From Acarospora socialis (Eukaryota; Ascomycota; Lecanoromycetes; Acarosporales; Acarosporaceae): a DNA stretch of 64,000 nucleotides. The stretch covers positions 1 to 64,000 of the forward strand of contig JAMYGW020000005.1 of NCBI GenBank assembly GCA_025617375.2. Direction: 5' to 3'. Shown here piece after piece: positions 44,367-57,667 of this stretch (the stretch's first letter is position 1; every line of letters begins with the position of its first letter). Made by a program: the position numbers and the translations under genes. Below the pieces are notes generated by a model. It did no database searches. It saw only the letters and a program-made list of their open reading frames with translations, and was not told the DNA's origin.

Positions 44367-46160
44367 CTAAGCTTCACTACCTTTGCTGCATTCGACCTCT
44401 TTGCCCTCGCCTTCTGTGTTGCTTGGCCCAGCTTCGTTGCTTCCTTGTGTACTGGTCTCCCTAACTTCGGATCTGCCACTCGCCTTGCTCTTCCCTTTCT
44501 TTTTGGCCTTCGTGACTTTAGTGAACTGCGGCAAGGCCGACTCCTCCGCTACCTTCTCCTCCTTCTTGCTCTCCAGTTGTTCCTTGCTCGACCCAGCTTT
44601 ATTGATCCCTTCTTTACTACTCTCCCCAAATATGAATCCGCCGCTTGCCTTGCTCTTTCGTTCGGCCTTCGCCACTTCCGTGAACTGTGGGAACGCCGGC
44701 TCCTCCGCTACCTTCTTCCCCTTCTTGAGGGTGATGAGCTTCACATCGGACAACTTGAATGCTTGAGCCTGGAGGATCTTCGGCGCTTCACCTCCGGGGT
44801 AAGAGATCTTGACATTCTGTAGCATGTTCACAGACAGCCCAAAGCCGGCGTCAATGCAATCATTGGTAAAGTCGATCTCACGCAGCTTCTCCGGATCGAA
44901 CCATCTCTTGAATGGATCTGCATCCACGACAAAGCCGGTCAGGCGGAGTGTGGCGATAGGTAACTTCTCGGTGACTGGGCCCTTGGCTTGGGCTTCTTTC
45001 TTGGCGTTCAGGATCGCGAACGTGTCGAGATATTCGCCATAGCCAATGCTATGGCGGAGAACGCCTTCACCTTTGTCGCCGCTACAATATGTTACGAGAG
45101 GTTTCACTTGTAAGGTTAAGAGAGAGTTCACTTACTGATAGCTCGGCTTGATATTGTCGAGCTTTTGCAGCCGCCACGCCCCCTTGATGGTTGGCCAGGC
45201 TTTGTCATGACCCTTGCGAATGTTCGGTTCGAGGGCCATCTCCAGCGCCAACTCTTCCAAGTGAGGGTTTAACCACACTGCTTGCCAGATGTACTTCTGG
45301 TACGACTCCATCATGCCAGTGATCTTGAGTGATCGGAGCTGGCGAAAGTTACAGAGAGGCTCGAGATCCTCCACCGGGAAGACATCACCGTCACGTGGCT
45401 CCGCTTCAACCTTTGGCCAGAACAAGTCGAGGTGAAGTTCCTCGAGGTTGGTGTCAATACTCGGCCAGAGCTCCTTGGTGAAGATGACCTTGACTGGGAT
45501 ATAAACATCCATCTTCTTCTTTTGTTCCGTGCGCGATACAGGCTCTTTGGTCTTCTCGTCGGTGAAGTCAAGGATACGATTGACTGGTGCAGCGGAGTTG
45601 GCGGTGACAAGCTGACCTTGGCTGAACACGTCGTCCTTGGTGGTGTCTTCCATTCTGGCTTTGCGAGTAGTGAATCTTACCCTGGTTGGTGTTGAAAGCG
45701 CGTTGCTAGTATCCAAATTGCTCGGGTTCCGGTTATTCACTGTTTCGGCAGGGCGTGAGGTATGGACTTCTGATGTCGTTGGGGTTTTGGTTAGAGGTCG
45801 CGAGAAATTTGGAATCGAAGTCTTCGCTGAGGTTCGATAGGGTGTTACGTTCGAGTGTGAGGGTGTAGCAATGTTTGATGTGTGTTGATGTTGTCCTAGC
45901 GAGCGAACTTCAGGGCTGGAGCTAGGTGCCATCTGTTCGGGATTTTGAAGCATTGCATTGACGACTGCTTGAAGACCTTGTTGTGGAGAGCGCAACTCAG
46001 GTAACAAATCGCCAGGAATATCTTCCTTGCCATCTTCATCGCTGCTGGAAGATGCTTTCTGCTTTCCTTCCCCTTTCCTACCTTTGATTTTCATCCTTAC
46101 GTGTTGCGTATGTGTCGTGGATGCAGGAAGTGATTGTGGATGGCTGAGGTGGAATAACAA
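44367..46160 (-). CDS. Hypothetical protein, F-box/LRR-like middle region
   Basis: Two exons (46,160-45,136 and 45,081-44,367) join in phase; 579 residues from the first ATG, or 557 if translation starts at MKIKGRKGEG (46,094), which I think more likely because the preceding 22 residues look like leader. The first 200 residues are disordered and Ser/Thr/Pro-rich. Residues 230-340 contain Leu-rich stretches (LEELHLDLFWPKV, LRSLKITGMM, HLEELALEMAL) like those in fungal F-box-associated repeat proteins. The C-terminus has two copies of an FPQFTEVAKAERKSKASG-like segment rich in Lys and Glu. No F-box is clearly visible. Function unknown; such proteins are numerous in Dothideomycetes. Confidence 0.7.
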
Positions 46161-46363
46161 GTAAGGTGGGCATTATGGAAGTAACCTAGGGGTCTGACGT
46201 CGTTATAGGGTGGACTGGATCTATGGCGTCGTCGCGCACACATCGCGATTTTGGCGGTGCGGCTCCGCAGCCAGTTTACAAGGCACCCTTTCAAAGCAGA
46301 TTCAACAGCACCGCATGCGAGACCTTGAACAAAACATAGCTCAGCTTCATCTATATCGGTACA

Positions 46364-48252
46364 TTATTGCACACCTCCATAATGCAGAGCCGTTGGATCA
46401 ACCGTTCCACCAGGCTGCCCGGCAGCTAATTCTTTCAGAAAGTCTCCCGGAGGATCAAACTCTGCCGACTTTTCCAAATCTCCACGGCCAACATTGACTG
46501 TTAGTTTGGAATGACCATGTCCGAGGTCTTGGTCAAGAATCAGCCCCTTTCGGTGTGAGAAAGTGATCATCGGATCTCCAAAATTGATCCACTGAGTCCT
46601 GTCACACGGATCTTGGGGTAGTCCAACCATCCACCTACGGACCGGTGGGATTTTGTGTGCTCCCAGAACATCATTCCGATTTTCTCCCAGAAGTATGATG
46701 TTCTTACTAGGGGTAGAAGACATGTACGCGGCAAGGAAGGGCATGATCCCAGAGAGCCTGATCCCGTCTTCTTCTCCATCCATGTTTATCGGAGGCGAAT
46801 CATCTGAGCCGATCACGCCTACCGGCGTCAGGCCTCCAAGATACGGTGGGTGACGTGGGTTCACAGGGTCGAAGATGTCAACGAGCGACTGGTTGTTGTC
46901 GTCAACGAGTTGGACATGCATTTCATAGACACGCTCTGTGATTTTGCCGTTGGCGGTGAGTACATCTGCCAGACTCTGTGCTGGGTAGAAGATCGGGTAC
47001 ACTCCAAGACTCCGGAAGTCGGAGGCATAGAGTGTTGGGTAAGTTGCACCGGAATCCAACAGTGAGCGGATCGTCAACTTTGGTCCGGCTGTCCCGCAGT
47101 TCACGACTTCCTCCGGCCTCGGCTCGGGGCCCACTTGTGGGTCATGCCTCATTCCAGCTGTGTAGCTCGTTTGGGGCATCCTGGTGACCAACCCGTCACG
47201 TTTCCAAAACCCCTGAGATTGAATGTTGATTAGTCACATTCTGTGCGCTTGCGGTATGGTGACCGATCATACCATGTTGATAAAGAAGAGGCCAAAATCG
47301 GTTGGAGATGCGACTCTTTCAACCACTGCGCATCTCATTGCTTTCGCTTGACTGTCTGGATGAATCCACAGCGGACTTTCGAACCAGAGCCAGTGAGGAC
47401 CATATTCCTTTGCATAGCGATCAAGGCGCTCATTCCGATCGTTAACGAACTCCGCATAGGTATCGGCTACGTCGACTACCTTGCCAGCCCAGATGAGGGT
47501 GTACTGCTTCGAATAGCCGATTTGACCCGAGCGGTATGCATCGATAGCTCCTTGGATGTTTGTCTTCTCCTCTTGATTCAACGAGCTTTGCAGGCCCTTG
47601 AGCAAGGAATCGATACGTTCTTTCACCGCAGCGTCTCGCTTTTCCTTCAACCTTCTTCAGTTAGCAACTCTCAAGTTGTCCAATACCGGTATACTCACAA
47701 AGCTTCGCTATCAACAGCTGTAGGGCCGGCGCTTATCAGCGCATCTCGCTCAGTACGCGCCACCACCAGCTGGGATTCCACTTGCGGAACTGCTTCCGGC
47801 AGGTGCTTTTTGTGCTCTTCGAGTATCTTTTCCCACTTCGTTACCAATTTCTCCGCTCTCTCGATCGCGCTGTGAGGTGCACGTTTGTTAGTGTTGTGTA
47901 TCGGGGAGGAGCGTTCATGGGCTTTCTACCTCAGGCCCTTTTCCTCTCTCTCCCCGATGACCACGGAAGGCCACCAATGGTTGCCGTCCGTAATTCCTCG
48001 TCTGTCTGGCTCTGGCTGAGGGGTCGGCTCATGGTCAACGTCGGTCAATTTCACTGCCGGTTGTTCTTCGGAAGTTGCCCTGCTTCGCTTTCCCTTCTTC
48101 TTGTTTTCCCCTTTCTTCTTGCCTTTCTCAATCCTGCCAGTTCGGCCACCCTTCTTTTGCGGAGTGGCACTACTCTCCCCATGTACACGTATGGTCTCGT
48201 ATTTGTAGTTTTTCTCTTTGATAACACCAGCTTGAGTACGAGTGCGAGCCAT
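46364..48252 (-). CDS. Hypothetical protein with an aspartyl-protease-like DSGA motif
   Basis: Four exons (48,252-47,930, 47,869-47,699, 47,651-47,273, 47,212-46,364) give 573 residues. I start at MARTRTQAG because the upstream residues lack family character. The N-terminus is basic and disordered (KKGENKKKGKRS). A coiled-coil-like segment follows (AIERAEKLVTKWEKILEEHKKH). Then comes a conserved-looking block YTLIWAGKVVDVADTYAEFV and RCAVVERVASPTDFGLFFINM, and in the last exon LTIRSLLDSGATYPTLY, which matches the active-site loop of retroviral-type aspartic proteases. The domain may be a domesticated fold or a structural look-alike. I recall similar multi-copy proteins in Mycosphaerellaceae-type fungi but cannot name the family. 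Confidence 0.7.
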
Positions 48253-48939
48253 GATCGATAGCCAATATTTGCGTGGTTTGTCAGTCCAACAACACGATTG
48301 CCACTCGCAAAACTTATAAATCCACTCAGCTTTATATTGTTTGTTCATTCTATGTGCTATCTACTCGGCTTTGTTGGTAGACTTGTGGTGTTGAATGATT
48401 GGACCGTTTTCGTTGATCTGACGAAAACAGCAGAAATCATGAACTCTTCCGCGAGAAACCTCTGAACCCCCCATGGTCGCTGGTAACTGCTCCATCTTAG
48501 CTTCTTCGCAGTGACTGAGATGCTCATAAGTCTCCTACTTCACCATGCTGCACCCTTTTAGCAACGTGTACCGGGAGCTTCATTGCGTGGCGTCCACAAC
48601 CCTGACATCTTGCTGCAGTCTCGATTTCATACCACCTGATTCCGACTGCCCTGATACTTAGTGTCGGAAAGCCGGATGCAGATGAGTTGGCTAAGTACGC
48701 TACAGCGGCCGCATTCGTCATCCTCCCATACAGCTCTTTGTTTTTGTTCTTGATAGAACAATCGAGGGCCTTCATAGCGCTTTCATAACCTACTTCCTCC
48801 ACACAAGAGATCTTCACGACGCGAGTCCATGCTTCATCATCATCATCATCATTATCACATATTTCGGGTCGTCGGAGTAGTTATATCTCTTAGATAGAGG
48901 CAAGGAGGACGAAACTTGGAATGCACCGAAGCGAAGGAG
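48253..48939. other. Divergent intergenic region
   Basis: Separates two divergent hypothetical genes. A (CAT)n microsatellite of about six units lies at 48,834-48,853. No coding or RNA feature supported. Confidence 0.5.
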
Positions 48940-51415
48940 ATGGATCCTCAACATAGTGCCGCGAACCCGGTTGGACACAAATTTGGTAACAACACTGGAG
49001 GTGATCACAGAGCGTAAGTTGTTTTGGACCTTGAGTGGTAGTGATAGCGGAACTAATGTCTGGTTTGATAGGTTGGCTTTAGCGTTAGGGAACCCAACAA
49101 TACAGTCTACAACTAAAGGCAATGGGGCCAACAGCAACGCGCCAGCGCCACTCACGACCGGTAACCTCGTCGAACACACCGAACAGAAAAAGACTTATGT
49201 ACGACCTCCGCCAACGGTCGATGAGCGGCTCATGCAAGCCCGGAATTTTCTATCCGATAAAGATATCTACTCTCTCCCCAGATTTCGGGAGCATTACTGG
49301 GAAATCGAGTCTCTCCTACGCACATTATCTAACGAGAAAGTTCCATGCGACAGTGTCCTGTTTTGTAAGGTCCGAGATATGCTTCGGGTGCAGAAAGCCC
49401 GCATGGATCAATTAGACAATCCGATCGCGGAGAAGGTCGACCCAGGGCGACTCGCCCGTTATAGCACGCGACTGCCTACGCAAAATCCGGCTGGCATGGA
49501 GGCGGCGCACTATGCGTTGCGAAAAGAGGACCATGCTCCCTTCACTATCAACCGCAAGCCCGACCACGGCCAGTTTGTCCGGACGTTTCGGTCCAACAAC
49601 AAGGCCGGCCAGAGGCTTCGCGAAATCGAGCGCGGGGCTTACTTTCAGACATTGAAGGACCCTAGCCTGATCAGTGAGGATCTCAAGGATAACACTTATG
49701 AAGAGCGGGCCTTTAAACGGGGGCGGAGGCGCGCCGCTCTTCAGCTCGCCCTTCGTGCGATCGGAGGAAATGAGGAGCAGACCTTTGAAGGTGATTGGAT
49801 GCAGCGCATTGTCAGCTTGCCGCAACCGCCAACCCTAAAAGCCGAAGAACCTCGGATGTGCCAAGGATTGGCAGAAAGCGAGCGACCTGTTGAGCCCGAC
49901 CGGTTCGGGTGGACCAAAACGAACATCAAGTTCCAGCAAAGCCAAAGTCAACTGGTGACGTGGGTCAACGACGAGCGAGCGCAAAGTCGAGACGGACAAT
50001 CACCGACCAAGCCTGTCATGTTCTACAAGCCTACACAAAAACAGAATATAGTCGCGTATAGGCGCGAGAGGCGCATCGCTCGATTGGCCCAGGTGGCATT
50101 CGGAATGCTTGCGCGTGTCAGCTACGATCACATCTGCAAGGCGATCGAGGACACGCAAGCGCGTAGTAGCCCCGAAGCGCAAGTGCTTGTGAGAGCTATG
50201 ACAGAAGGACTGATTGACGGCGATGCGAACAACACTCGGGATGTCCCCACGTCTACTCAAATAGAACTTCTTCAGGAATACGCCAAGGCTGGAGGCCGAC
50301 TGTTCCAGTATGAAGCGGACGGCGATGCTGCCTACAGCCCTCTGGATGATGCCCAGCTTGCCCGTCTTGAAGCTTGCTCGGTGGAGAGTCTTTCTCAGCC
50401 AGACGATGATACTCGCATTCTGTTACAAACGCTGCGTGTTGAACTTCTCAATCTCATGGACACGCTCGAGAATGGCAACCCAGCGAACTACAACGAAGAA
50501 AAACGGAACCTCGATAAGGAATCTCTGAAGGCATTCCGGGAAGATTTGGTTGGTAAAACCAGCGAGACAAGCAGCCTGATAACGGACCGGATCTTAACAG
50601 AGAACAGTGAAGATGTTCGCGATCGCAGATTGGAGCACAGCAAGATCTGGTCTTTCAGTACCACATTGCCAGAGATTTCTAAAATTCAGAACTACTTCTC
50701 CATGGAGAAATGGCCGACACAGTCTCTCTCTATTCCCAGCACGCAGCCAGCGACGCAGACAACAACTGGAAAACGTAAGGCAACCACGGCGCTCGAGATG
50801 GCTCCTCCCACAAAACGTCTACGGGACGAATACAGGCCACAAGCAGCTGGTGGGAAACGTAAAGCGACGACCGACCCTGAAACCGCTCGAGAGCCGAAAC
50901 GCTCCGCATACGCCGTGGATTACCGCTCCCTGGATCCGACGGATACAAGGCCATCTCGACGTCTGGCTCCGGAAGAAATTGGCTTCCAGGTCGTGATGGA
51001 GACTGCTAACGACAGTGACCTGAGAGTGGGGAAGGGCGATTTGATGCCGCCAGAGATCAAGGATTTCGACGTCCAGAAGCACGGGCAGATCCTCGAGAAT
51101 GCGCCCGACCCGAGAGAGAAGCGGCTGAAAGGTGATGCCCGATTTCCGTTCGGGGAGACGAGCACCACCTCGCTGGCGCTGAATACCCAGATCGGAATAG
51201 AGTTGGGTGGCAGTAAGAGACTCCTTCTTCCCCAGGCATTTTACACTGAACAAAGCACTGACCATATCAACCCAAGCCCAAGATGCCGGCACGTCCTCTG
51301 CGCTTGTCCTTCGTCGTCCACAAGACCGCAATCCCGTCACGCGCGAAACAACGCTCCGTCTCCCACCGAAGGTCGGCTGGACCCTGCCGTCGCCGCCTCC
51401 GCAGTTGCAGATTGA
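48940..51415 (+). CDS. Large hypothetical protein, about 805 residues
   Basis: The best model has a short first exon (48,940-49,013, MDPQHSAANPVGHK...) joined through a GTAAGT intron to a long exon 49,072-51,415. It is hydrophilic and Arg/Glu/Gln-rich throughout. Residues around 600-650 carry two KRKATT repeats (TGKRKATTALE and GGKRKATTDPE) with basic neighbours that could be nuclear localisation signals. No domain is recognised. The last 50 residues are doubtful: near 51,250 another frame (SALVLRRPQDRN, WTLPSPPPQLQIDQLQQ) looks equally protein-like, so an unseen intron may change the C-terminus. The length of the open frame in normal-composition DNA supports a real gene. Confidence 0.7.
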
Positions 51416-52117
51416 TCAACTCCAGCAATCCGGTGAGCACAAGCTACATGTTGATTGAGCACCATTATCATCGATTGTACTGACATCGTTCTAGCCATCT
51501 TCACGACGAGAGCGGCACGAGGCACGGTCCAAAGTCCTGCTCTAGGGCCGACGAACAGTACTGGTGCGAAAGAGTCTACAAAGAAGAGCACCGTGGTCAG
51601 GATGTCGGCAGGACGCTCGAATGATGGTAAGAATGGTGGGAATTAAGAACATGGGCGGGAGTGGTACAGGAGATTCGAAGCTAAAGCATAGGGATAAGTG
51701 TGGAGCTTAGGGTTGTCCGTCGAGTAGAGCGAGCAGCGCATCGTTGGCGCTTCGAGCAGGCTGCTTGGCTTGGATCTGTGCTGTACGAGTGACGGACTGA
51801 TTATAAGAAGGTATAATCCGGAGAGGGGATCGGTCTGGATAGAGAGTTGTTGCTGCTCGTATGGTGCTCGACTTACTTTGAATTCAATACTGGCACAAAT
51901 AATATACTTTTTATCACTTGCCTAAGATTCTTATCATGCGGTGATAGTACCTAACACCTACCCAGAGTATACCTACCTTAGAGTTCATGCACCTGCTCAG
52001 GAACAGTCTGGTCTTGCCATTGAGGGCACAACCTTTAGTCATCAACTCCAAAGCGGCGTGTTCCGACCTTCTAAAATGACAAAGCAACTTGCATCTCGTT
52101 TTGTGTACAAGATCTAA
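51416..52117. other. Intergenic region
   Basis: No gene supported. The segment 51,945-51,985 has clustered ACCTAC/CCTACCTTA motifs of the kind that recur through 53-57 kb. Confidence 0.45.
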
Positions 52118-53021
52118 ATGACACTAATCCGACGGTACCTTCGCATAAGCAAATACTCCGTCCTAGAATGCCGTATCTACCTGGACAATCCCGCCGACGC
52201 GCAGAGATGGCTGCTCAACCCGCGAGACCCTATCTTGCCTCGAGTCATCGAGAGCGTCAGGCCTCTGGTACTGCCGAAGCTGAAGGAAGAGAACGAGAGG
52301 AGTAAGGGCAAAGGGAAGAAGAATCAGGGGGTTAAGGATGTGGTGGTTGAAGGTATGCAGTTTCAATTGCTCATAGCAGCGACTGTGACCGGACTGACGG
52401 GATGCAGAGGAATTCGAGGTGTCGATCTTCTTGACGGAGCTCAGCACACGCCACTCGCTGCTGACGAAGCAGAAGACGTTCAAGGACGAGGGAAGCAGGC
52501 TGAAAAGCAATGCGGATAAGATGACTGGCACGAGCGATGCCCCGATCCAGGTCGGAGATGATACCGCGCCAGTCGTTGTGAGGGAGGAGAGCGATGAACA
52601 AGAGGGAAAGATTGATCTTACAGACATTCCTGTCGCTGAGGATACGATAGGGGATGAAAGAGACGCGGGTAACGAAAGGAGAGATAAGCGGCGACGACGC
52701 AGTTCTGACAGTCTTTTCGTGTCTGACGCTGTCTCCGAGGACGGCGACTTCCAGACCCAAGGATCGCCTCCCTCGAAGCGCAAGAAACAGGATGGCGAAC
52801 ACGATCCTACAGTTGGTCAGAGGGATTATGTCGAGGATGATAAGAAGAAGATGGCTCTCAACACTTCATACGAGGGATTCAGCATCTACGGGCGGATCTT
52901 GTGCCTCGTGGTGAAGCGGAAGGGGACGGTGAGAGGTAAAGCACCGGCAGCTGGGGCCGGGCAAGCCATGATGGAAGGATGGATTGCCTCCACCCAAGTT
53001 GATCGAAATGATGATGACTGA
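52118..53021 (+). CDS. Conserved-looking hypothetical nuclear protein
   Basis: Two exons (52,118-52,352 and 52,408-53,021) give 282 residues. The N-terminal 80 residues (LRISKYSVLECRIYLDNP, WLLNPRDPILPRVIESVRPLVLPKLKEE) and the continuation EEFEVSIFLTELSTRHSLLTKQKTF look like a folded domain. An acidic, disordered middle follows with DKRRRRSSD and PPSKRKKQD as likely nuclear signals. Near the end MALNTSYEGFSIYGRILCLVVKRKG looks conserved. I believe it is a protein shared among filamentous ascomycetes but cannot assign a name or function. The intron removes the frame break at GAAG/GTATGC and phases match. Confidence 0.75.
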
Positions 53022-56000
53022 AGCCCATCACCTGCTTGAACAACTCCACACACCGAGCGGCACCGAACACTAAGGCTCATCGCATCGTCGTCGAACCACA
53101 CCTCAGACACATACCCTTGTCCTCAGCCGCACGGGCCATACCTGCTGACAGCGAGTGTGAAACGGATATTTTCGTTAGGAACTGGCTCAGATTGGCGTCT
53201 CAAGAAGATTTCAGGAGGGCAGTCTCGGAGGTTTCGAATCATTATAACTGCGACCCAACATAGCGGGACCCAACGGGATGTTTTGCAGCGGAGTGATCTG
53301 TTACGAGGACAGACGGCACCATGACCAGTTCATCAAAGGGTCACGAGAGGGATGGGCAGGCAGGATCTCGCAGCAAATTACGTGCCAATAACTAGGTGAA
53401 AAGGGCCGGAGAACCCCTGATCACCACGACAGGGGAAATAATCGTTTACCGACACTCAGACGTCAGACAATCTCTGAATCGCTATTAGTTCCTTCTTTCC
53501 CATGTAGCATGAGATAATTAATGTAGGTCAAAACGTCTTGCTAAGTCGAGGTAACCAGGGATCCAGCACTCGCATGGTTAGCTTCAACTTCCACGTGGTC
53601 GGCCTGAGACTTCTACCTAGAAATGCAATCTCCCTTACCCCTGCAGGAGGCTAACATTCAGCTTCGCTTATACGCCTGGACCCAGCCAGCGTGTGCGCCA
53701 TCTTCATCTTCATCTTCATCTTCATTTTACAAAGGGGATCAACAGGATTGATACATACATACGACTAGGAGAAAAGGGAGTCGCCGTGCGTCGTCTCAGA
53801 ACGATGTGGACTTTGAGTTTGAGATTTTGATGAATGATATCCCCAGATCGACGGATTTTAAGTTGTGGTCTCCCCATATCGGTGGTGACACGGAAGGGGA
53901 GTACAGGACTCGTATAAAAGCGGTGTGGTAGATCTTCTCCTTGTGGCCGGCAATCATCTCGGCCTCTGTCGGCTCTTGGAAATGGCATCTTAGGTAGGTA
54001 CCCCATTGCAAGCCAAACTTGAAACACAACTCCTATGGATACCGCTCACGACGTCAAATTTACTTTTTTCTGTAGTCAATGACGGAGGGCTAGCCGGAGT
54101 GTGTGGCACATGGCTTGACGTCGAAGGACTGGAGACGAAGGCCGTTGCTGGTCTCGACGTTGTGTCGGAAAACTTAAGTTCCACGTACTTACCTAGACGT
54201 TGCACTCCAGGAACATCATCTCCTGACTCGATTTCACCATCGATATCGTGAAGTTCGATATGCGCCTGACTCGAAGTGTGGCCGCCATCTATGAGACGAT
54301 ACTGGTGTCGAACATCGCTCATCTGAGGACCGCACCTCTTGTACTCTGTACTGTAACCCACCTCCAGCAACCTCCTCTTCCGTACTGCGACTTCAGCTGT
54401 AGATCAAGCCATTGAGCATCAAGAAGCAAGAAATCGAGCCGATACTACCCAACCTCATCACCCACCCACATAGAGTACCTTACTTACTTACACCTATCCT
54501 AAGGTACGGGCACCTTTGACTGGTAGTGGATGACTGGCTTGGGATCGCCTCGAAAAGCCCTTTCGGGACTAGAATGACCTCTTTTTCTTTTTGTTCTGGA
54601 AACGATAGCGTGGTATTTGGGGGAGATTGACTTTCGTCTGCCCATTCGTTCCTTCATGCCCCTGCGCAAGTGCCAACTTGCCAAGTTTGCCATGTAAGTC
54701 TTACCTTAGGTACAGCCAAGAGCCGGCATTTGGGGACGTCCGAGACAAAAGTCCAGCTGATCCGATCAAAAAGACATGGTGGTAATCAAAGATGTCTTAT
54801 CGTGTGTTTTTGTCGCCCATTCGTTGGTCTTCCAGTCCGGCCAAAATATTAATTACCGGACCTGAGAGATCACACCACTCTTTCCTCTCGTCGTCCCTCG
54901 TTCCTCGTACCTGATCCGCCAATGCGTCCCCGACCAGCAGTGACGCAAACGTTCATTTGCCAGCAACCCTTGCCGGTGCGTCGTCAGCTAAGCTAAGACC
55001 CATGTCTTCTCCTTCTTTTCATCCCGAGAGTCCGGTGAAGGTTGGAAGAACTTTGCCGCATTCGGGTAAGCTTCTTACTAATCTGCATACTCAACTGAAA
55101 GCGTCAAGGATTGTCAGGAGTGAAGGAGAAGGATTGACCGCCAGGTCACTGTCAGCGTTACACCGTCCCACCCTGCTGAAACCATCTCAGAGATCGAACT
55201 ATCAGACTTTGCTGTTGTGCCAAGGTGATGATAGGTACGATGCTGGAAATTATGCCGACCTAATTATAGATTCTCTAACCGGCACCCTGCCCACATGGCA
55301 ACACCACCACAACCGAACAAGAGCAATCGCAATGGCTTCGGATCCTTCCTGCTTGATTTTGATGACTACGATTTCCTGTCCGGTTGGACCGAAGTCACAT
55401 GCAGTCATAGGTAGTCACCCACCCTCAGCCTTGTAGGCTGCAGTTTTCAATTATCTATCAGTTCACCAAGTTCGATTGACAACATCTTATTATTTTTATC
55501 TACCTTATTCCAACTTCTGGTACCGGTAATTACTTCCGGCGTTACAGGGACGGTGCCCTTACCTAGGTCCCCTTACCGGGTGTGTTTGAAGAGATGATAC
55601 GAAATTTCCTATTGGACTCAAATGCCATGACGATTTGCTCACCGCTGAAATATCATCAATGAATCGAAACGTGTGTGGCCCCGTCAAACCTTCCCTCGTC
55701 GTCTTAACTCCCTCTCACTATCTTTTGACCTTGGGACTACCACCCAGTCTTACTTGTACCACGGTCTTCCCGGTCTTAGCTCTCTGTTATGATCCTACCT
55801 CTGCCACACCCACCACTCTGGGTCCGCTTTTGGCGCCGTGAATAGCATCATCGTCAGATGGCTCGGTAAGTCTCTAGCCACCTACCTAGGCAGAAAACTT
55901 TCCGGTCTGCCCTCAAGTTTGGTTTGTCGGGTAGAGGACGGCTGGTGAGACGGTGAATCTTACTAAGGATGCAGGTACGAGTATGAGCACCTACCTTACC

Positions 56001-57667
56001 TACTCTTACAGACTAAACCGTTATCAGAATCGTAATCACGGTCATGAAGTCACGGTCACGCAGCCGTTAAGAAAGTATCCCGGGCTACTCCGTGTCTCCG
56101 TCCCTTGTGATGATACCTTACCTAAACGTTCATCTCTGCCTCTTGATAGATAAATAAATACCCCTCAGATCCCTCTGCTCTTGTCTTCTTTTCTCCCACG
56201 GCTCCGTTCAACTACCTTACTCACTATCACGCATACAAGATTGTAATTGACCCATACCTACGCTTCGAACGTCTACTATTAACTGTACCTTTACCCTTTA
56301 CCTTTCACTTCTGGAACGAACCGTCATCCTCCTCGAGTCTCAAATCCTCACAACCAAATCGCCAGTCAACGACCAGCCATTGACACAGCTCTCCTGTCAT
56401 CATTTCACACGGGAGCTTTAACGGTTCCAATCTTCCGTCAACATGCCTGCTCAGTACAGTGGCCCAACACAACCTCAATACCCTCCTTGTCCGGGTCCGC
56501 CGCCAAATCGACCCCTTCCCCCGGTGCCGAAATAAACTACATCCTGTCGTGGTGCTCGTCAGTTCTCCTTCCTGATCACGTCTGGCATCTCGGTCGACTC
56601 GGCCAGTAAACATGACCTATTCAAACGCAAAAGCCGCGATCCGTAAAACCGGCAAATGCATCATATCCCCGGGCCTGGAGTTAATGCACGACGCGGAGCT
56701 TATCGCTGGAATTCGCTACACCATTCGCAGGCCACGTGTTGCATCAACGTGTGATAGCGGAGGCTGTGCCGTCAGCCTCGTTGTCAACCATTGGACCCGA
56801 CTTCCTACCTCTTTTCTCCCGTCAACCGACTTTGCGGGAATTTTGGCATCTTTTCGCAGTCTTTGCACCATCGCACGTTTACGACCCCTGCATTTCCGGA
56901 ACAGCAGTCAATGGCCCCATTTCGGCGGGGAAGACGGCCGCCATTAATTGACTCATCTCGACTCGCTCACACCATCACGTCACATCGAGCCTTTTCCTTT
57001 TCAGACGAAATCCCTCTCGACTAACAGATGGAATCGGCTGTGTTCCCTTGGACTGCTGGTTCAGCCAAACTTTCACCCACACGCTATTTGGCGCCCAGCA
57101 TCGGTCGGTATCCCGTCGACCACAGCCTTGCGTCCCGTCTCCATCCGTTCCGCTTTTCCCACCACCCGGTTTCCCTACTCTGTTTAATACCCCATGTACC
57201 CTTAGCTATGGTTGGACGGTCGCTTCGGAGCTATTCAGGTTATCAGGCAGCAGTCGGCGTACTGAGGCGTCTTATCTGCGTCCTCGAGGGACCACATCGG
57301 CCCTTCTCGCTGTGTAGGAAGCACAAGCTAGGATTATATGACTTTGTAATGTAATATTAGCACGCTCGGGCTCAATAGCAAACAATGTTGTTAGCAATCA
57401 GAATATCACACTGAATTCAGAACCTTGCTGTGATCATGGATATTGCATGGCATGTGGGCGTTGCAGTCGCCTAGGTAGCTGCTTCTTCGACCCAGGAAAC
57501 CGGGACGTGCATTGCGGCTCCATGCGACGCGCCTCTTCACACTTCGCAATCGGGCCTATAGCCTGACCTCACAACAGTCTTCGACAGGGTCGTTCCGAGT
57601 TTGCGGTTGAGAGAAGCAGCCACCACTCACAACAGTTAAAAACCACCTTCTCGAAGCCGGGTAGAGA
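53022..57667. other. Long gene-poor interval with clustered CCTTACC motifs
   Basis: In 4.6 kb I find no frame with family features, although several 60-160 codon frames exist. CCTTACC, ACCTACC and their complements recur, for example near 54,477, 54,705, 55,557, 55,883, 55,990, 56,122 and 56,213. Long C/T tracts (56,160-56,240 and 56,300-56,360) resemble leader regions upstream of transcript starts. An (ATCTTC)4 microsatellite lies at 53,701-53,726. It could hold regulatory DNA, noncoding transcripts or a gene with tiny exons that I cannot see. Confidence 0.5.

Noticed and set aside
44193-44822. 209-codon plus-strand frame
   Set aside because: Antisense shadow of the C-terminal exon of the F-box/LRR-like gene.
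54957-55436. 159-codon frame and others in 53-57 kb
   Set aside because: No domain, no recognisable signal, unbalanced composition; not enough to call a gene.
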